DNA of 64,000 nucleotides from Mercenaria mercenaria (GCF_021730395.1 NC_069371.1:73500001-73564000), one strand, 5' to 3'; numbered from the stretch's first letter, positions 1 to 13,200 are shown. A program made the numbers and translations. Notes: a model not told the origin generated them from the letters alone.

Positions 1-1269
1 TACTTCAGCTCTTTAATGTGTATTACTTATTGAATTAGCTGTATATGACGCCTTTTTATACAGACACTAAATACATGTGCGGTTTGGTATCGAAAAGCTG
101 TTGATGATCAGTTTGTGAATATAACTTGGGTATTTCACTTAATTGTTCTTTGTTTCATTGAAATATATGTTGTTTATTAGTTGTTTATTTCAACGTACAT
201 TTACAGATGAAGCTGGCGGTTATTTGCCCCAAGACTTCACCAGTTCTCTGAGGAAGTGTATGTGCATTTTTAATTATCTGTTTGTTGGTGGGAAGTCTTG
301 AAATAATCTTATTCACATTTCTAAATGTAACAGAGTCAAGTTTTCACTTAATTAGTTCACTTGATGAAATAATTCAGTTTTTATATTTTTATTTATATAT
401 TCTTACATATTCTTGAAGTAGTCGTACCAGTACTCCGTGGTCCTTGTATCATGTCTTTACTCTGAGTTATGTTGTATTGTATTGTACTTGGTGTTTGTAC
501 TATCATGTCCAGTCATAAGTCCACTCGTGCTTACGAACTTTTTTTGTAAAAAAATGAGACGTTTTCATTGGTCAGTTATGTTCATGCACAAATAACAACT
601 TTTGGCGCGAACTAACATTTACACGACCCTCTATACATCATTCTTTAGAATCATTTGCTTATGAACGCAAGTTCCTTGAGAACTACTTATGTACTTTGGC
701 AAAATGTCCTTACCTTTGGACACCTTGCTCTTTAGTATCTAAGTGTACATTTGCTAGACGTTTCTGGTAAGCTTTGTTCTTTTGGAATTTAAAACTTAAT
801 AACCGCTAGAGATTTATCTTGTGAAATTTGTATATTTCGCATCTGGTATTTTTGTATTGTAATTCGTATTGTATTTATGTTTTCTGATTTTAATATTTTA
901 TGTTTTAGATTTTTCTTCGTGTACTATACTGGTATGGTCCTACAAATAAATTGATGAAACTTTACTATGGTTGTGATCACCAATACACCAAAACTACCAC
1001 TAATACATTAAAATATAGCAATACCCCATTCGCCTGTTTGTCGCTATGTTAGCTATCAATTAATAATTGAAATTAACATAAAAAACAAAATAATAATAAT
1101 ACTAATAATCCACAAGTAGGGTTAATTTTACGCTCGTATGTTGTCCAGTGGAAAAGCAGTCGTTAACGCGCGGCAACATTCAAATTTCTTTTTCCATTAA
1201 ATTTTGATATTCTAAAAAATGAATAAAAAAACGGAACGTTGGCATTTTGAGTATTTACATGTTTTTCAG
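1..1269 (+). other. left edge; intronic or upstream sequence, one weak exon candidate
   Basis: No firm gene is visible. A possible upstream exon of the next gene begins after an acceptor-like TTTACAG at 206; the frame from 209 reads DEAGGYLPQDFTSSLRK and stays open to about 300. No strong donor keeps the phase required by the exon at 1270, so it is not joined to the gene model. The rest is AT-rich sequence with no clear structure. Confidence 0.3.
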
Positions 1270-4200
1270 ATGAAAACGGTTACAGCTTCCACATTTCTGC
1301 TGAAAGGGAGTCAACATGGTGTCTTTGTAGCCCAGCAAAGTATATATTTGACGCAGACCAAGAGCTCTATAGAATGCTCAAACACAACAAAGTAGAGGTA
1401 ATGTCACACTCTTTTCCAGGTATATATAAATCAGTTTCAAAGTTTCAAAGCCAGAACTTGGTATATGCCTAGACAAAAGGTAGAAGTTTAGACGCCCGCC
1501 CATATCTAAGGTAATGTGTAGAGGGGCACCTAGGGTCTTCACATTCAACATATTATAAAGCTAGAAATACGCCACATGACCATTAATTGTGTTGGTGTGA
1601 CTTAAATGTCAAAACACACACACACACGCACGCACGCACGCACGCGAGCGCGGACACCCCTCCCCCACTCAACGCACACAAAGGAATTTTAGAACCTCGC
1701 TTTTATAGATGTTAAACATAAAATTTACTGTATAGCAAGTGATTTAAGGTTTTAAGATCAGCAGAAATATTTTTAAGGGTACGTTCATGAATGCGTGAAA
1801 TACTTGGTTTTAAGTTAAGAATTTAACACATATGGGACATATTTTACCAGTTAATGTATTTCTGCACGTATGAGACTAATTTTGTTTTACTATGTAGAAC
1901 TTTATAAAACCACTTTTTTTTTCAAATCATTATTGTATCTAAAGCAAATTCAGGTGATAGAAAGTATATGGTCATGCTTTTGTTTGACTGATTTGAAAAT
2001 ATTTTGGAGTATAGAAAAGGTTCCACAATGTAGATTTTTATAAAACTTTTCATAGTTGCAGGTTTATCTATTTTCAATCATAGAATGTATGGGCTTGTGT
2101 GCTTATTTTTTCGCAACTCTCTTAATATCAATTTGAGTTCTTATCTGTGAACAAAGACAGTAACGTTGACTGTTGAATTTACAATAAACGGGATATAATA
2201 AATTCCTGATGACATTTATGCTACCCATATAACGGCTGCGAGGCATTATTCTACGTTTTTCGGAAAATTGACATTACGCCTTCATTTCTAGTAAATCAAA
2301 CTTGCAGAACTACCTTAATAAAGTTACACATTAAACTTAATCTTAATGTATCTATCACTTTTATGACAATTTCTTTTATAAAATTTAATCTGAAAAATAC
2401 AAAGAAAAAATAGGTATGTTTTTATTTCGATGTACCAAAATCTGTAGTCTTGTTTGGCGCCATATAACCTAAACTGTGTTGGCGCGCCGTAAAAGCCAAA
2501 TAAAATAAATAAAATAATGATGAAGTCGTTAGCTAAAACTTTAATGTAATATTTTTTCAGACACTAGAGAAGTTTTTTATCATGTGTGTACGTGAACGAA
2601 TACGTATTTTAACTCCTAAGATATTAATAAGCGTAAGAGGTCTTAATAGTAAGAAATATTGCAAGTTATTTACAAAAGAACGACCTTACACGTTCAATTG
2701 TACATGTACGTTTCAAACGTGTAGATGTACCTGTAGTGAGAGCGATTCGTATAAAGTTATAAGACAATTTTAAATAAGAAGATAGGGATACGCATACACC
2801 TACATGTATGAAAATCGCAACGGTAACCTCTCTAATGATTATAACCAGCTGTTGTTGGTATACACCAATAACATATTTAATAGATGAGTGCTTTTTCATG
2901 AATGAATCATTAATCGAGTTGATATCATTTTCATGCAACGGGTTTAATATATTTGATATGGAAAGACACAAATGTAAGACTTTTTGATCATTAGTTTCTT
3001 TGGTTATTTATTTTCTGCTGCAAAATGGAATTTTCTTCATTTTTCGTCTGTCTTAGACAATGTCAATTTGACAAACGTTTTCTATTCTCTCCCACGACGT
3101 CGAAATGTGTGATAAACTGAAATATTTAGCTCTTTCTGCTTGTTTGTTGCTTGTCAATGAATACTGACAATGAAATATGAAAATATTGTCTTTGCAGGTT
3201 AGTAGTGTGATGCATTTAGTACTTTTTTCCAGCTTCCTGAAACTCTTGTACAAGACGCAATATCTGTGGTTAACAAGGATACGGTGATGCGGTCCTACGA
3301 CTATCTGGAAAGATGCAACATATTCGTGTGGTGTTTATTATCAATTCCGTTTCTAGTTTCGCTTGGGATCTTCATCCAAGAGGTTCTTAAGTTGAGTTAT
3401 GCTTCTCGTACAAGATTTACCTACGAAGAGTTTAGAAGCCTTGAAGTAGATGTGATATATTACTACGTTATACCAGTGTCAGCAATTGCTTTCGTACTTT
3501 TCATACTTTTGATTGTTATCGTACCAATAAGTTGTCACAGAGTTGGGGTAAGGCGATTTCTTATAGAAGCATTTAAATAAACGCAGACTATTATTAAAAA
3601 CATTCATTTTTCTACTTTTAGACTGATAAGTATTAAATTTTACGTATTTTATGGGAACAAATTTTGATTAAAATATCTTTAAGATTATTGTTTCAAAGCG
3701 TGAAATAAGCTTTCGTCTAACATTCTACAATTTATTACATTTATATAGTTTATATTTTAGCGCGATAGATCTCTCCAGCAACAGTTATGGAAAGCTTTTG
3801 GAGATCGATTTATAAAAGCCAATGCTTTGATTATATTTTCTGGAAGGAAAAACAAATTACCAGCGGTACGTAAACATTTGAGGGAAATGTTATTCATACG
3901 AGTTTTCATTTCAACAATTATAGATAAATCCTGTTATGAGAAATTACATATACATAGTGATCATACACGTATTATTTTTTGTTTTTGTAGAAACATCTAC
4001 AGAAATCTACGGGAATATTTGTGACCGAGACAGAAGGTTGAGGTCACAAACATAATATCCCAAGGGCTTCTGCAGACGTTAAGACACAATACATACGTGT
4101 GTTGGCGCTACTCTGGCATAAAACATGATACGAAAACAAAATGTATTGCTTTAATACGTGATGAATTTACGATAACGGTACTGTTGTTCTCGAAAACTGT

Positions 4201-7200
4201 AAACATGTTTTAAATATATAACCGATGCCAACAAATCAAAACACCGCTAAATGTAAGTACTGGAGGTTTATAAATGTTTTTTGTTTATTTCTCGATATTA
4301 AAACGTGACATTAACCAACTTGTAGCATATTACTTAAAATTTGGTAAACAGGAGCACAGTCTCAAAAATAAATATTTTAACCCGGGTTATTTTGAGTATA
4401 TGAATAGGGATGAGTACGAACGTATTTATCTGCTGAATTCTGTGAAGAAGTAAATGAAATAATACCGACTGATACTTACTAATACTTCCAAAAAATCGTT
4501 GATATGATTCTTAAAAACAAACAATCGCTCAGGTTACACGCGATTTAATACATTCACGATTATCGACAAAATTTGAACCGACGCTGAATTCAAAGGGGAG
4601 TAATGAGTAAGCATATTGGTCTCGACAGTTCATTTTGGATGGTAACTGATACAGAATTGCATACTTTGGATTATACTGCATCCTCTATGATTCAAAAGGA
4701 GGTCAAGAAACAAGACGCATATACCACAAGTCCGTTTGCGGAGAAATAAATCTTCGTCCCTGGCAAAGCATTTCAAAAATAAAAGTAATGTACAAACAGC
4801 AAGTGAATCGCCTCGTTAATACACGCCTTTTCTCCTATAAACAGTGCAAAAAAGTAGTTTTTATGCAAGAATGTAATCAGAATTTAATCATAACTGCTAT
4901 TGAAGTTACGAGCAAATACATTTTACTCCATCTTCCAGTTCCTAAGAACATTCTTTTTAAACAAATGAGTTTCCTTTTGCCTTCATATGCAAAGGTGCGT
5001 GTGGGGGGGGGGGGGGGGTGAGGGGTCCCAGTTAGGTGTCTGCGCAAAATGTATTTTGATTTTCTCTATATTTTATGACAATATACCTACATGTATTAAG
5101 TTTCATTCACAAGTGTTACTGTTATCAGTTTTGACTTACTTTTATAGAAATTCACATTTAAAGTGGGTGGGGTAATTTGACATGTAACCAGACAGGAACA
5201 CAATCTCCGCCGCGTTTTTAAAAATGGTTCAAACTTTTTACCTGGAACTTCCGTGATAAAATAACTATGCAATGGACATTTACACAACATGTTGCGTTTT
5301 AAATTGTCTTGAATACTTTTTTCAACACAGAGCCACAAAGTGGCCTAATCAAATTTACTGATTTTCAATGGACGAACTTCACCAAAAATCTAAAACATTT
5401 TTTATTAGTTGAGATATTCAGGTGTTATTTTCAGCAGATATTATAAGCTAAATAAACATTAAAATGACAATATATCAGTACACTCTGATTAATATTGGAA
5501 GAGTGGTACACTCTCAAACTAGGGAAAAGTGGGTGAGGTAAATAAACATGCGAAGCTAAACATTCGAAGCAACACAACTATAGGAATAATAATTTTGCAT
5601 TTCAAGAAATGGCCTCAGATTATCAACTTTTATCTTAATTATGCCCCTATGAGTGGTGGGGGCATATAGATTTGGTCTTGTCCGTGCATCCGTGTGTCTG
5701 AGCGTCCGTCCGTCGCCCGAAGTTCTTGACGCACCTAGCTCAAAAAGTGTTTGATATAAATTGATAAAAAAGTCTTTATCGTGATATGTAATTGCGTGCC
5801 TTCTATTTTTTTGTCTGGCTCCGCCCCTTATTTCCAGAATTATGGCCCCTGACATAGTCAAAAACACATATTTTCACCTTGTGACACGCCTAGCTCAGAA
5901 AGTATTTGATATAGATTGATGAAACCTTGCATGGATCTTAACCATGATATGAACTTGCGCACCTTTTATTTTTCTACGGTCTCTACACCCCTTTTCCAGA
6001 GTTTTGGCCCCTGAAATAGTCAAAAATGCACATTTTCACGTTATGATGTGGATAGCGCAAAAAGTATTTCATATAAATTGATGAAACTTTGCATGAATCA
6101 TCATTGTGATATAAACTTGAGCATCTCATATTTTTCGCCTGACTCCGCCCCTATTTCTACAGTTATGGCCCCTGAAATAGTCAAAAATGCACATTTTCAC
6201 CTTGTTGTGCGCCTAAAGAAAGTATTTCATATAAATTGATGAAACCATGCATGAGTCTTTATCATGATATGAACTTGTGCACCTCCTATTTGTCGTCTGG
6301 CTCTGTCCCCTATTTCGAGAGTTATGGCCCCTGAAATGGTTCAAAATGCACATTGTCACCTAATGACGTGCCTAGCTCAGAAAGTTTGATGTACATTCAT
6401 GGAGCACTGCATGAGTCTTGATTATGATGTGACCTTGCACATTTGGCATTCTTCTTGAGAACCTTAGCGCTTATTACAGAGTTATTGCCCTTAAAATAGC
6501 CAAAATAGTGGATGTTTTGTTTGTGATGCTCATAGTTCAAGAGGTATATGGCCTAGAATAATGAATCCTTTGTATAAAATGTTTGTTGAGGCTATATCCC
6601 CTTAAAACTGCAAACATGAATCATTGAATTATTGCCCCTTATTTGTGACAAATGTACCAGTGGGGGCACACCATATGTCCTACAGACACATTCTATATCA
6701 AATACTTTCTGAGCTAGGCGTGACACAAGGTGAAAATATGTGTTTTTGAATATGTCAGGGGTCATATCTCTGGAAATAAGGGGCGGAGCCAGACAAAAAA
6801 TAGAAGGTACGCAAGTACATATCACGATAAAGACTCATGCAATTTTTCATCAATTTATATCAAACACTTTTTGAGCTAGGTGCATCAAGAACTTCGTGCG
6901 ACGGACGGACGCTCAGATGCACGGACAAGACCAAATCTATATGCCCCTACAACTCATAGGGGCATAATTAAGATAGTAGTAGATAATCTGAGGCCATTTC
7001 TTGAAATGCAAAATTATTATTCCTATAGTTGTGTTGCTTCGAATGTTTAGCTTCGAATGTTTATTTACCCCACCCACTTTTCCCTAGTTTGAGAGTGTAC
7101 CACTCTTCCAATATTAATCAGAGTGTACTGATATATTGTCATTTTAATGTTTATTTAGCTTATAATATCTGCTGAAAATAACACCTAAATATCTCAACTA

Positions 7201-10200
7201 ATAAAAAATGTTTTAGATTTTTGGTGAAGTTCGTCCACTGAAAATCAGTAAATTTGATTAGGCCACTTTGTGGCTCTGTGTTGAAAAAAGTATTCAAGAC
7301 AATTTAAAACGCAACATGTTGTGTAATTGTCCATTGCATAGTTATTTTATCACGAAAGTTGCAGGTAAAAAGTTTGAACCATTTTTAAAAACGCGGCGGA
7401 GATTGTGTTCCTGGCTGGTTACATGTCAAATTACCCCACCCATTTTAAATGTGAATTTCTATAAAAGTAAGTCAAAACTGATAACAGTAACACTTGTGAA
7501 TGAAACTTAATACATGTAGGTATATTGTCATAAAATATAAAGAAAATCAAAAAACATTTTGCGCAGACACCTAACTGGGACCCCCCTTTATGATAAAAAT
7601 GTTAGTGTGACTGAAATCTCCTTAAGTATTGTCATTGGATAAAGCCTTCAAACTCATTTACTTTTTCGAATACGCACATTTGTTGTTGCTCCTTTTCAAA
7701 TGATATATTCTGCGAAATTTAAACCTATTGTAGTGTTTAACATTGTTGCTATACCTCAGGGTTAGGTAGTCTAACAGTAGCAAAATGTGGCAGTATTTAT
7801 AAATTAATCTGTTTCATTTGTTTTCTATTTTAGCTACATTTTATGCGGTACAATTTTGCGAAATGTGAGGTAAGTGCGTAAGTGTATTCAATACAAATTT
7901 AAAGTGGTAGTTCTGCGTGTCATACGCTTCAGAGATGTTATTTTAGGCGGGTTATTGATATGGATTGCGAACATTTTAGATCTAAGTTAGATTTCACGCA
8001 TACAGGTTGTAAACTTACTAACCTGTTAAAATCCGACGTTTGTAATTTTAAAGATGTAGTTATTAATTGATTATGAAGTCTTCGGTCTGTGTCTAAAATA
8101 AAACTCATGCAGGTCGAAAAATACATGCAAGAAGAATTGTTCGGTCTTTATACTTTCATTACCAGTTGTTAACATTAAACCCTTACCCTGGTAAATTTCT
8201 ATAATGGACTTATCTATCTTTCAAATTGGTCAGAACCATTAAAAGTTAAAAGGGGGTACATACGGAACAGATACAGACTGAATGGCGAACAGTGCAGATC
8301 ATGATCAGACAGGTAGTGCATAGATGTGCAGGCTGATCATGATCTACACTATTCGCGAAGGCAGAACCAATCGCGTCCAGTATGATAAGATCAATTATTA
8401 CATACACGTTTCTATTCCCCGTTAAGTTACACTGGTACCGGAAACGTCAATATTTTTCCATACACTGACGCCTGAATTTCATACCGGGTGCGTGACGTAA
8501 TTCAGTGTTGGTTCTTGCACTATTTTTTTCTATTTAGTCCAGTATTGTCAATGCTGTTCAGGCTGTTGAACAAATTTATAATATTTACGTTACATTTATA
8601 CGTGTAGATGTGTATGTAATAAAAAGGTTATTATCTTTGCATCGGGAAATATGCACTCGTTCTTCAGCGCTCCTAAAGTCGCGCAATATTTCCGCTGAGA
8701 ACTCGTGCATATTTCCCGATACAAAGCTAATAACCTATAAATATCGTCAATATCATTCTTCATCAATAATATTACACCAGTGTTGCAAAGCCGACATATA
8801 CCCAAAACTTACAGGCCTGAAAATAAACATATCAGACATATTCTAATGTAATTATCAAATATCATATTAAAACAAATATGGTAATTAATGAAAATATCAA
8901 TAATTCTGTCCTTAATCATATATATTCATTTTTATTCTTTCAATTGTAACTGTAATACATATATTTCATTAAACATATATGTAGGTGAAACAGCTGATCA
9001 CACAGATTTAAAACAAACACATCAAGGAGACTTTCTAACACATACTGATCTGATGGGACTACTCCCTTTCTACAAACATAAACAAATTGTCTCTCTTTCT
9101 GTGTTCAGGTTACTGTGAACAAACATATTTTGTTAAGTGCATGTCAGATTATGTAATATTACCGCCATTTTCAAAACAGTGTAAATAGAATCTATGTTTT
9201 GAGGCCGAAATTATAAAAATGAGACGACAAAAAATCATTCCAGTTATTACAAATAACCTGCAACTACACTACAAAAGATGAAATCTATCTTAGAGATAGA
9301 AAAGTCAAACTTAAATATTTCTCAGTCTCTAATGCAACACTGTCAGCTGTAGCGAAGAATGCCGTAGGTAGAAAACTACCACTGATCACATGATAAAAAG
9401 CGGAGTTTAGTCAAATTCTACATCGTAGAAAAAATTTTGATCCAAACGTGCAAAACTACCATAAATAGGCAAAGCCTCTTGTATATAATATGCACCTGAA
9501 AAGTATTGGAACGAACTTTTTACACACGCTTTAGATTGTCGTTAAGAATAGGCACTGTGTCTAGTCTGCAAAACATTTTTAAGTAAAGTTGCTACTAGTT
9601 TTAAATAAGCATTCCCTGCTCATGACGTGTCAAATCCAAAACATTGCAAGTTTGTCCCTACATTGAGACATGCACGTAGAATAAATACTCGTAAAACCAA
9701 CATCTGTAGCGGGGGACTTATTTAAATTCATCATAGTTCAAACAGACGTTTATTATCACGTACTTGGGTTTATTCAGATACGCATAGACGACATGGAATT
9801 TAAATCTTTACTACCGCTTTTGAACGTTTCAGGAATATCTACTGGGTGTACTTAGTGACAAATATCCAGAGATGACAAGTGAAGCATCTAAGGTATACCA
9901 CAATAACTGTGCTTTTAGAACAAGTTATTACTAAAAATGCTTTTTGTTTATAATAGCTCTTATGTCAATGAGTTTTGTAAGTGGGTTAGCGAACTTTGAA
10001 TTTATATGAGAATCACTGTCCATTATGAAATGTCGTCCTATAGGTAACAATTGTACACAAAATCCTTCTATTTGCAGGATCTTGCTGTTTCCTACATAAA
10101 AGGCTATGTTCAAGATATAATGAGTGTACTAGCTGATGATTTTGAAAGTCTGCCAGATGCTCCTTTCAACCGTCACAATGTCAAGAAAGGAAAAATATGC

Positions 10201-10251
10201 ATATGTCAATACCTAGAACCTATTATCGAACGGCGTGATGTTAACACATGA
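1270..10251 (+). CDS. unrecognised two-pass membrane protein, 3' seven exons (5' end not found)
   Basis: I do not recognise the family. Seven exons join in frame: 1270-1397, 2561-2587, 3233-3547, 3761-3865, 7834-7869, 9833-9892 and 10078-10251 (stop TGA). Each starts after a pyrimidine-rich AG and each internal one ends at a GT donor (GTAATG, GTACGT, GTAAGG, GTACGT, GTAAGT, GTATAC). Total about 281 codons, missing the N-terminus. Exon 3 carries two hydrophobic segments, near NIFVWCLLSIPFLVSLGIFI and VIYYYVIPVSAIAFVLFILL, separated by a charged loop of about 30 residues, which suggests a two-pass membrane protein. The C-terminal part, about 125 residues, is hydrophilic with YIKGYVQDIMSVLADDF and ends ERRDVNT. 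After the first exon every internal boundary is phase 0. The 4-kb intron before exon 5 contains a foldback element. Exon assembly is fairly secure; function is unknown. Confidence 0.62.
1613..1650. repeat. CA/CG microsatellite
   Basis: A run of ACAC followed by GCAC units and GCGAGCG, inside an intron of the membrane-protein gene. No function is suggested. Confidence 0.9.
3991..4041 (+). CDS. possible alternative terminal exon of the membrane-protein gene
   Basis: After the pyrimidine-rich acceptor GTTTTTGTAG at 3990, a phase-0 frame reads KHLQKSTGIFVTETEG and then stops. It lies 125 bp after the exon 3761-3865 and fits its phase, so it could end a shorter isoform. A weak donor after ATATTT (4020) could instead make it a 30-bp cassette exon. 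Only splice signals and phase support it. Confidence 0.25.
   Translation, partial: KHLQKSTGIFVTETEG
5003..5018. repeat. poly-G tract of 16
   Basis: Sixteen consecutive G residues directly abut the left end of the foldback element at 5022. The opposite end of that element has only a short C run, so the tract probably expanded after insertion. Its length could be mis-assembled. Confidence 0.9.
5022..7584. mobile_element. 2.56-kb foldback DNA element with ~0.85-kb inverted arms
   Basis: The left arm (5022 to about 5870) reappears as its reverse complement at about 6770-7584. Arm ends read GGGGTCCCAGTTAGGTG on the left and the complement CACCTAACTGGGACCCC on the right. Similarity stays high along the arms, with scattered substitutions and a few short indels, for example around the GTGGCTCTGTGTTG segment (near 5325 and 7268). 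No transposase-like reading frame is present; the same 80-residue frame on both arms is a by-product of the palindrome. Target duplications cannot be read because of the flanking poly-G. It lies inside an intron of the membrane-protein gene. Family unknown; non-autonomous foldback type is an inference. Confidence 0.8.
5870..6780. repeat. diverged ~140-150-bp tandem monomers in the foldback loop
   Basis: Four or five degenerate units carry, in order, TATGGCCCCTGAAATAGTCAAAAAT-like, CACATTTTCACCTTGTGA-like, TTTGATATAAATTGATGAAA-like and GACTCCGCCCCTATTTC-like blocks. The units continue into the inner ends of both arms, where they are in opposite orientation. The motif GTCCGTCCGTCG near 5700 marks the edge, as in other dispersed bivalve repeats. 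Confidence 0.75.
8179..8390. mobile_element. MITE, diverged copy of the 29086-29292 family
   Basis: It begins ACCCTTACCCTGGTAAATTT and shares with the 29-kb copy the block GAACAGTGCAGA..ATGATC and its inverted partner GATCATGATCTACACT, followed by TTCGCGAAGGCA. The right terminus has decayed. It lies in an intron. Confidence 0.65.
8626..8735. repeat. 110-bp hairpin
   Basis: The arm GGTTATTATCTTTGCATCGG pairs with the complement at the right end (CCGATACAAAGCTAATAACC). The arms also contain matching GGGAAATATGCAC and GTGCATATTTCCC blocks, giving a stem of about 45 bp with few mismatches. It is probably a small palindromic transposon remnant inside an intron. Confidence 0.75.
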
Positions 10252-13200
10252 GTAGTCAGTTTTTTAAGGGTAAAGCAAACACATATGAACAAACCCTTAA
10301 TGTTTTTATTGTTAAAAAAGGTATGATATTTTGTCTTTAACCGTTTTCATTTTCCATTCAATTGTGGTCTGCAAGAGCAGTAAACTAATAGATATCTCTG
10401 CTTATAAGTACTGTCTTAAGGCAAGAGTTGTCATTCTTTGCGGATCAAACTTTAAATTAAATATTAAAACTTCAGTTATATATATTAACAAAACTATCAT
10501 ATTTTTCACATTTGTAAAATCATTTTTGGTTATTTCAAGGACTTAGAAAGTCTTTCTCTACAAGGCTAACTAGTTGTACCTTATTTACCTTAAACTGACA
10601 TACATTCTGTTGTAGCGTGTCTATGGAATTTTGCAAGAGTTAAATTCTAAAAGGCAAAAATTTTCAATTTGAAAATCTTAAATTATAGCTATTTTCAGAA
10701 AAGGACCCATCTGCACATGAGAAAGAGAGCTCTTGCCTTTAACGTGTGCTAAATTATTATTGCAAATTATTCAGAATTGTATCTGTCACAATGTAAGAAC
10801 ACTATATGCAAGCATTTAGTTTGCTTTAGAAAAATAAGTGTAACGGTATGTGTGTATTTCAGACTAAATCTTCAGAGAATGAATTATCATCATCATCCTT
10901 ATATTGGAATAAAAGGAAGGTATAAACATTTTCTTCATATTTTGTTTTTCTATTCATCTAATCAGGTTTGATTTCAAATCTTTATTATTATATTTGACAG
11001 AAATGTTTGGGTGGTTGGACTAAGTCTAGAATTTCACGTATCTGCCATCAAAGTGTGGCAACTTAGGAGTTCCCTCAAACTGCCTCATCAGACACAATAA
11101 ATGGTAAACAAATATATATACGGAAAATAGACTTCACATGAGACAGTAGAAAATTGAAGAGACATACATTAATTTATACATTTATTTGTTTGACAGTTTT
11201 GTTTTTAGTTAAACAAGGTTTAACTGTAATTATCTTCATTATTGAATCAAAAGCATTCAATGTATTAATCTATTTGTTCCTTTTAAAATCATTTCAAGAT
11301 GAACGAAGTCATTGTCTGATATTTTTCATTAAAAAATAAAGGATAGATGTATATATTATTCATTTACTCATACAAAATTTATTAAATGATTGAAATAGGT
11401 ATATTTAAATTTTATTCATTTACAAATTTGTAAGAGAAAGCCGTCCAGCCGGCTTGTAGGAGGGCAGTTGTTCTACTCAGTGACATAATGCCATAGATAT
11501 TGTAATTAGAGACACCCCCCACCCCCTCACTCCACTTCAAATAAAATGTTACTCTCTCACTTCACTATTTTTCAGTGACAGCTATGTGGTAAAAGTAAAT
11601 GCAGACAGGAGACCTCCAAGATCTTGTTGAAGAGATACCCTCCTCAAAATTCTGTCTCAAATTAAAATAGCATGCACTGCTTAAAAGATTTCCTACAATT
11701 TCCACATGAGCAGTCAGTTACATAGCTGTCTGAACGAGGTAGTTAAGAGTTGAAAAGATGACATTTAATCTCTAAAGTAGAAGACACAAATTTCAAATGC
11801 AATATGTCACTTTGATTGAAAAATGTTCAAGAAAACACCAGTTTTGTGTTTTCAAAACAAAGAGACTGTAAGTGAAAAATCTTCACTTTGTGTGTGTGTT
11901 TTTTTTTTTTTCATTTTTTTTTTTTTGAAGTTAGTTATGGAAATGGAACAGTGAGAATTTGTGCTTTTGTTTGGCTCAGCAAAGACCAGAAGAATGATTA
12001 TGATGTTGACAGAAACTGGTGACCTGGAAAAATATAATATTCAGATAAATTAAAACTTCTTAGAATGTAATCACTTAAAATGTTGATAGTTGTTTTACTG
12101 TTTTACCAAAGGCCTTTTAAAGGAAAATTAATTAACTCCTAACTTTAGGTTATTTCAATAAATCTGAAATTGTTTGATTACTCTTACATGTAATACATTA
12201 AATTCGTTAAATTTAGATTTGATCAATGTCTTTATAAAGTGATGCACTTGAACCTATTTATAGAGAATGGATCCTTGTCAGTCTTTGAAATGTTGTAACA
12301 TAACATATGTTTTGCAGTTTTCATGAGATTGTGTTACCAGTTGACAGTCAGCATAGTTATACAGCTTATCACTCACAAAAAGTGCAGATCTAATTATATT
12401 TTTTTCTGCAGTAGATAATTTGAATTTACATGGATTTTTATTTTTTTTTTACAATATACTAAAGTAGCACAGCAAAATAATTTATTAATCAGTATACTTA
12501 ATTTTTTGGTGAGCTTGTTATAAGATTACAATACTTTTTCACTCTTGAGTATACATATTTTTGAGTGAAATTTAATTTTGACGAAAATTCTAACATTTAC
12601 AAATAACCTATATTGTGTCAGGTATTGTACTTAAATGTATAAGCCCACATATATACTAACTTGCCAATGATTAAAGAGAACACCTGAAATTCCTAGCTAA
12701 CTTTCTTACACACTTAAGAGCTCATTCATGAAACAACATCTCCCTTATCTTTATAAATTCAATAAAATTGCTGTCAGTGAATCAGGTTTCATTTTAGGAT
12801 ATACAAGGCATATGACATCCTAATTTACCTGCATGTACATATACTTAAATAAAGAAGATATTTTTTTCACAAATTTTGGAAAGAATGATAGAGATATGCT
12901 TGTATGTTCTGGGTATTTACTTGCACTGGAATGGAATGTGCATGATCAGCGGTATTCTGAATAAAATTATTATTAAGTCAACATTATCTGTATCTATCCT
13001 TAAAAAGGATTTTTATTGTCTTTATAGCTTAAAAGACTTACATACATAAAAATTGTATCTAGCAAATTATTGTAGATCATTTGATTTAATTTGATTGTTA
13101 AAGGAAGACTTTGTTTTAGGTCCAGATTCATCATATTTTAAATTGTTCACCACAAATCTGCTGGCAGGAAACGCCTGGGATACTTTGCATTTCAAATGCC

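Noticed and set aside
207-300. Upstream exon of the membrane-protein gene
   Set aside because: The acceptor is acceptable but no strong donor gives phase 1 for the exon at 1270; kept only as a low-confidence remark.
7268-7510. 80-codon frame duplicated at 5096-5338 on the other strand
   Set aside because: Both are the same stretch of the foldback arms; duplication follows from the palindrome, and no protein family is recognisable.
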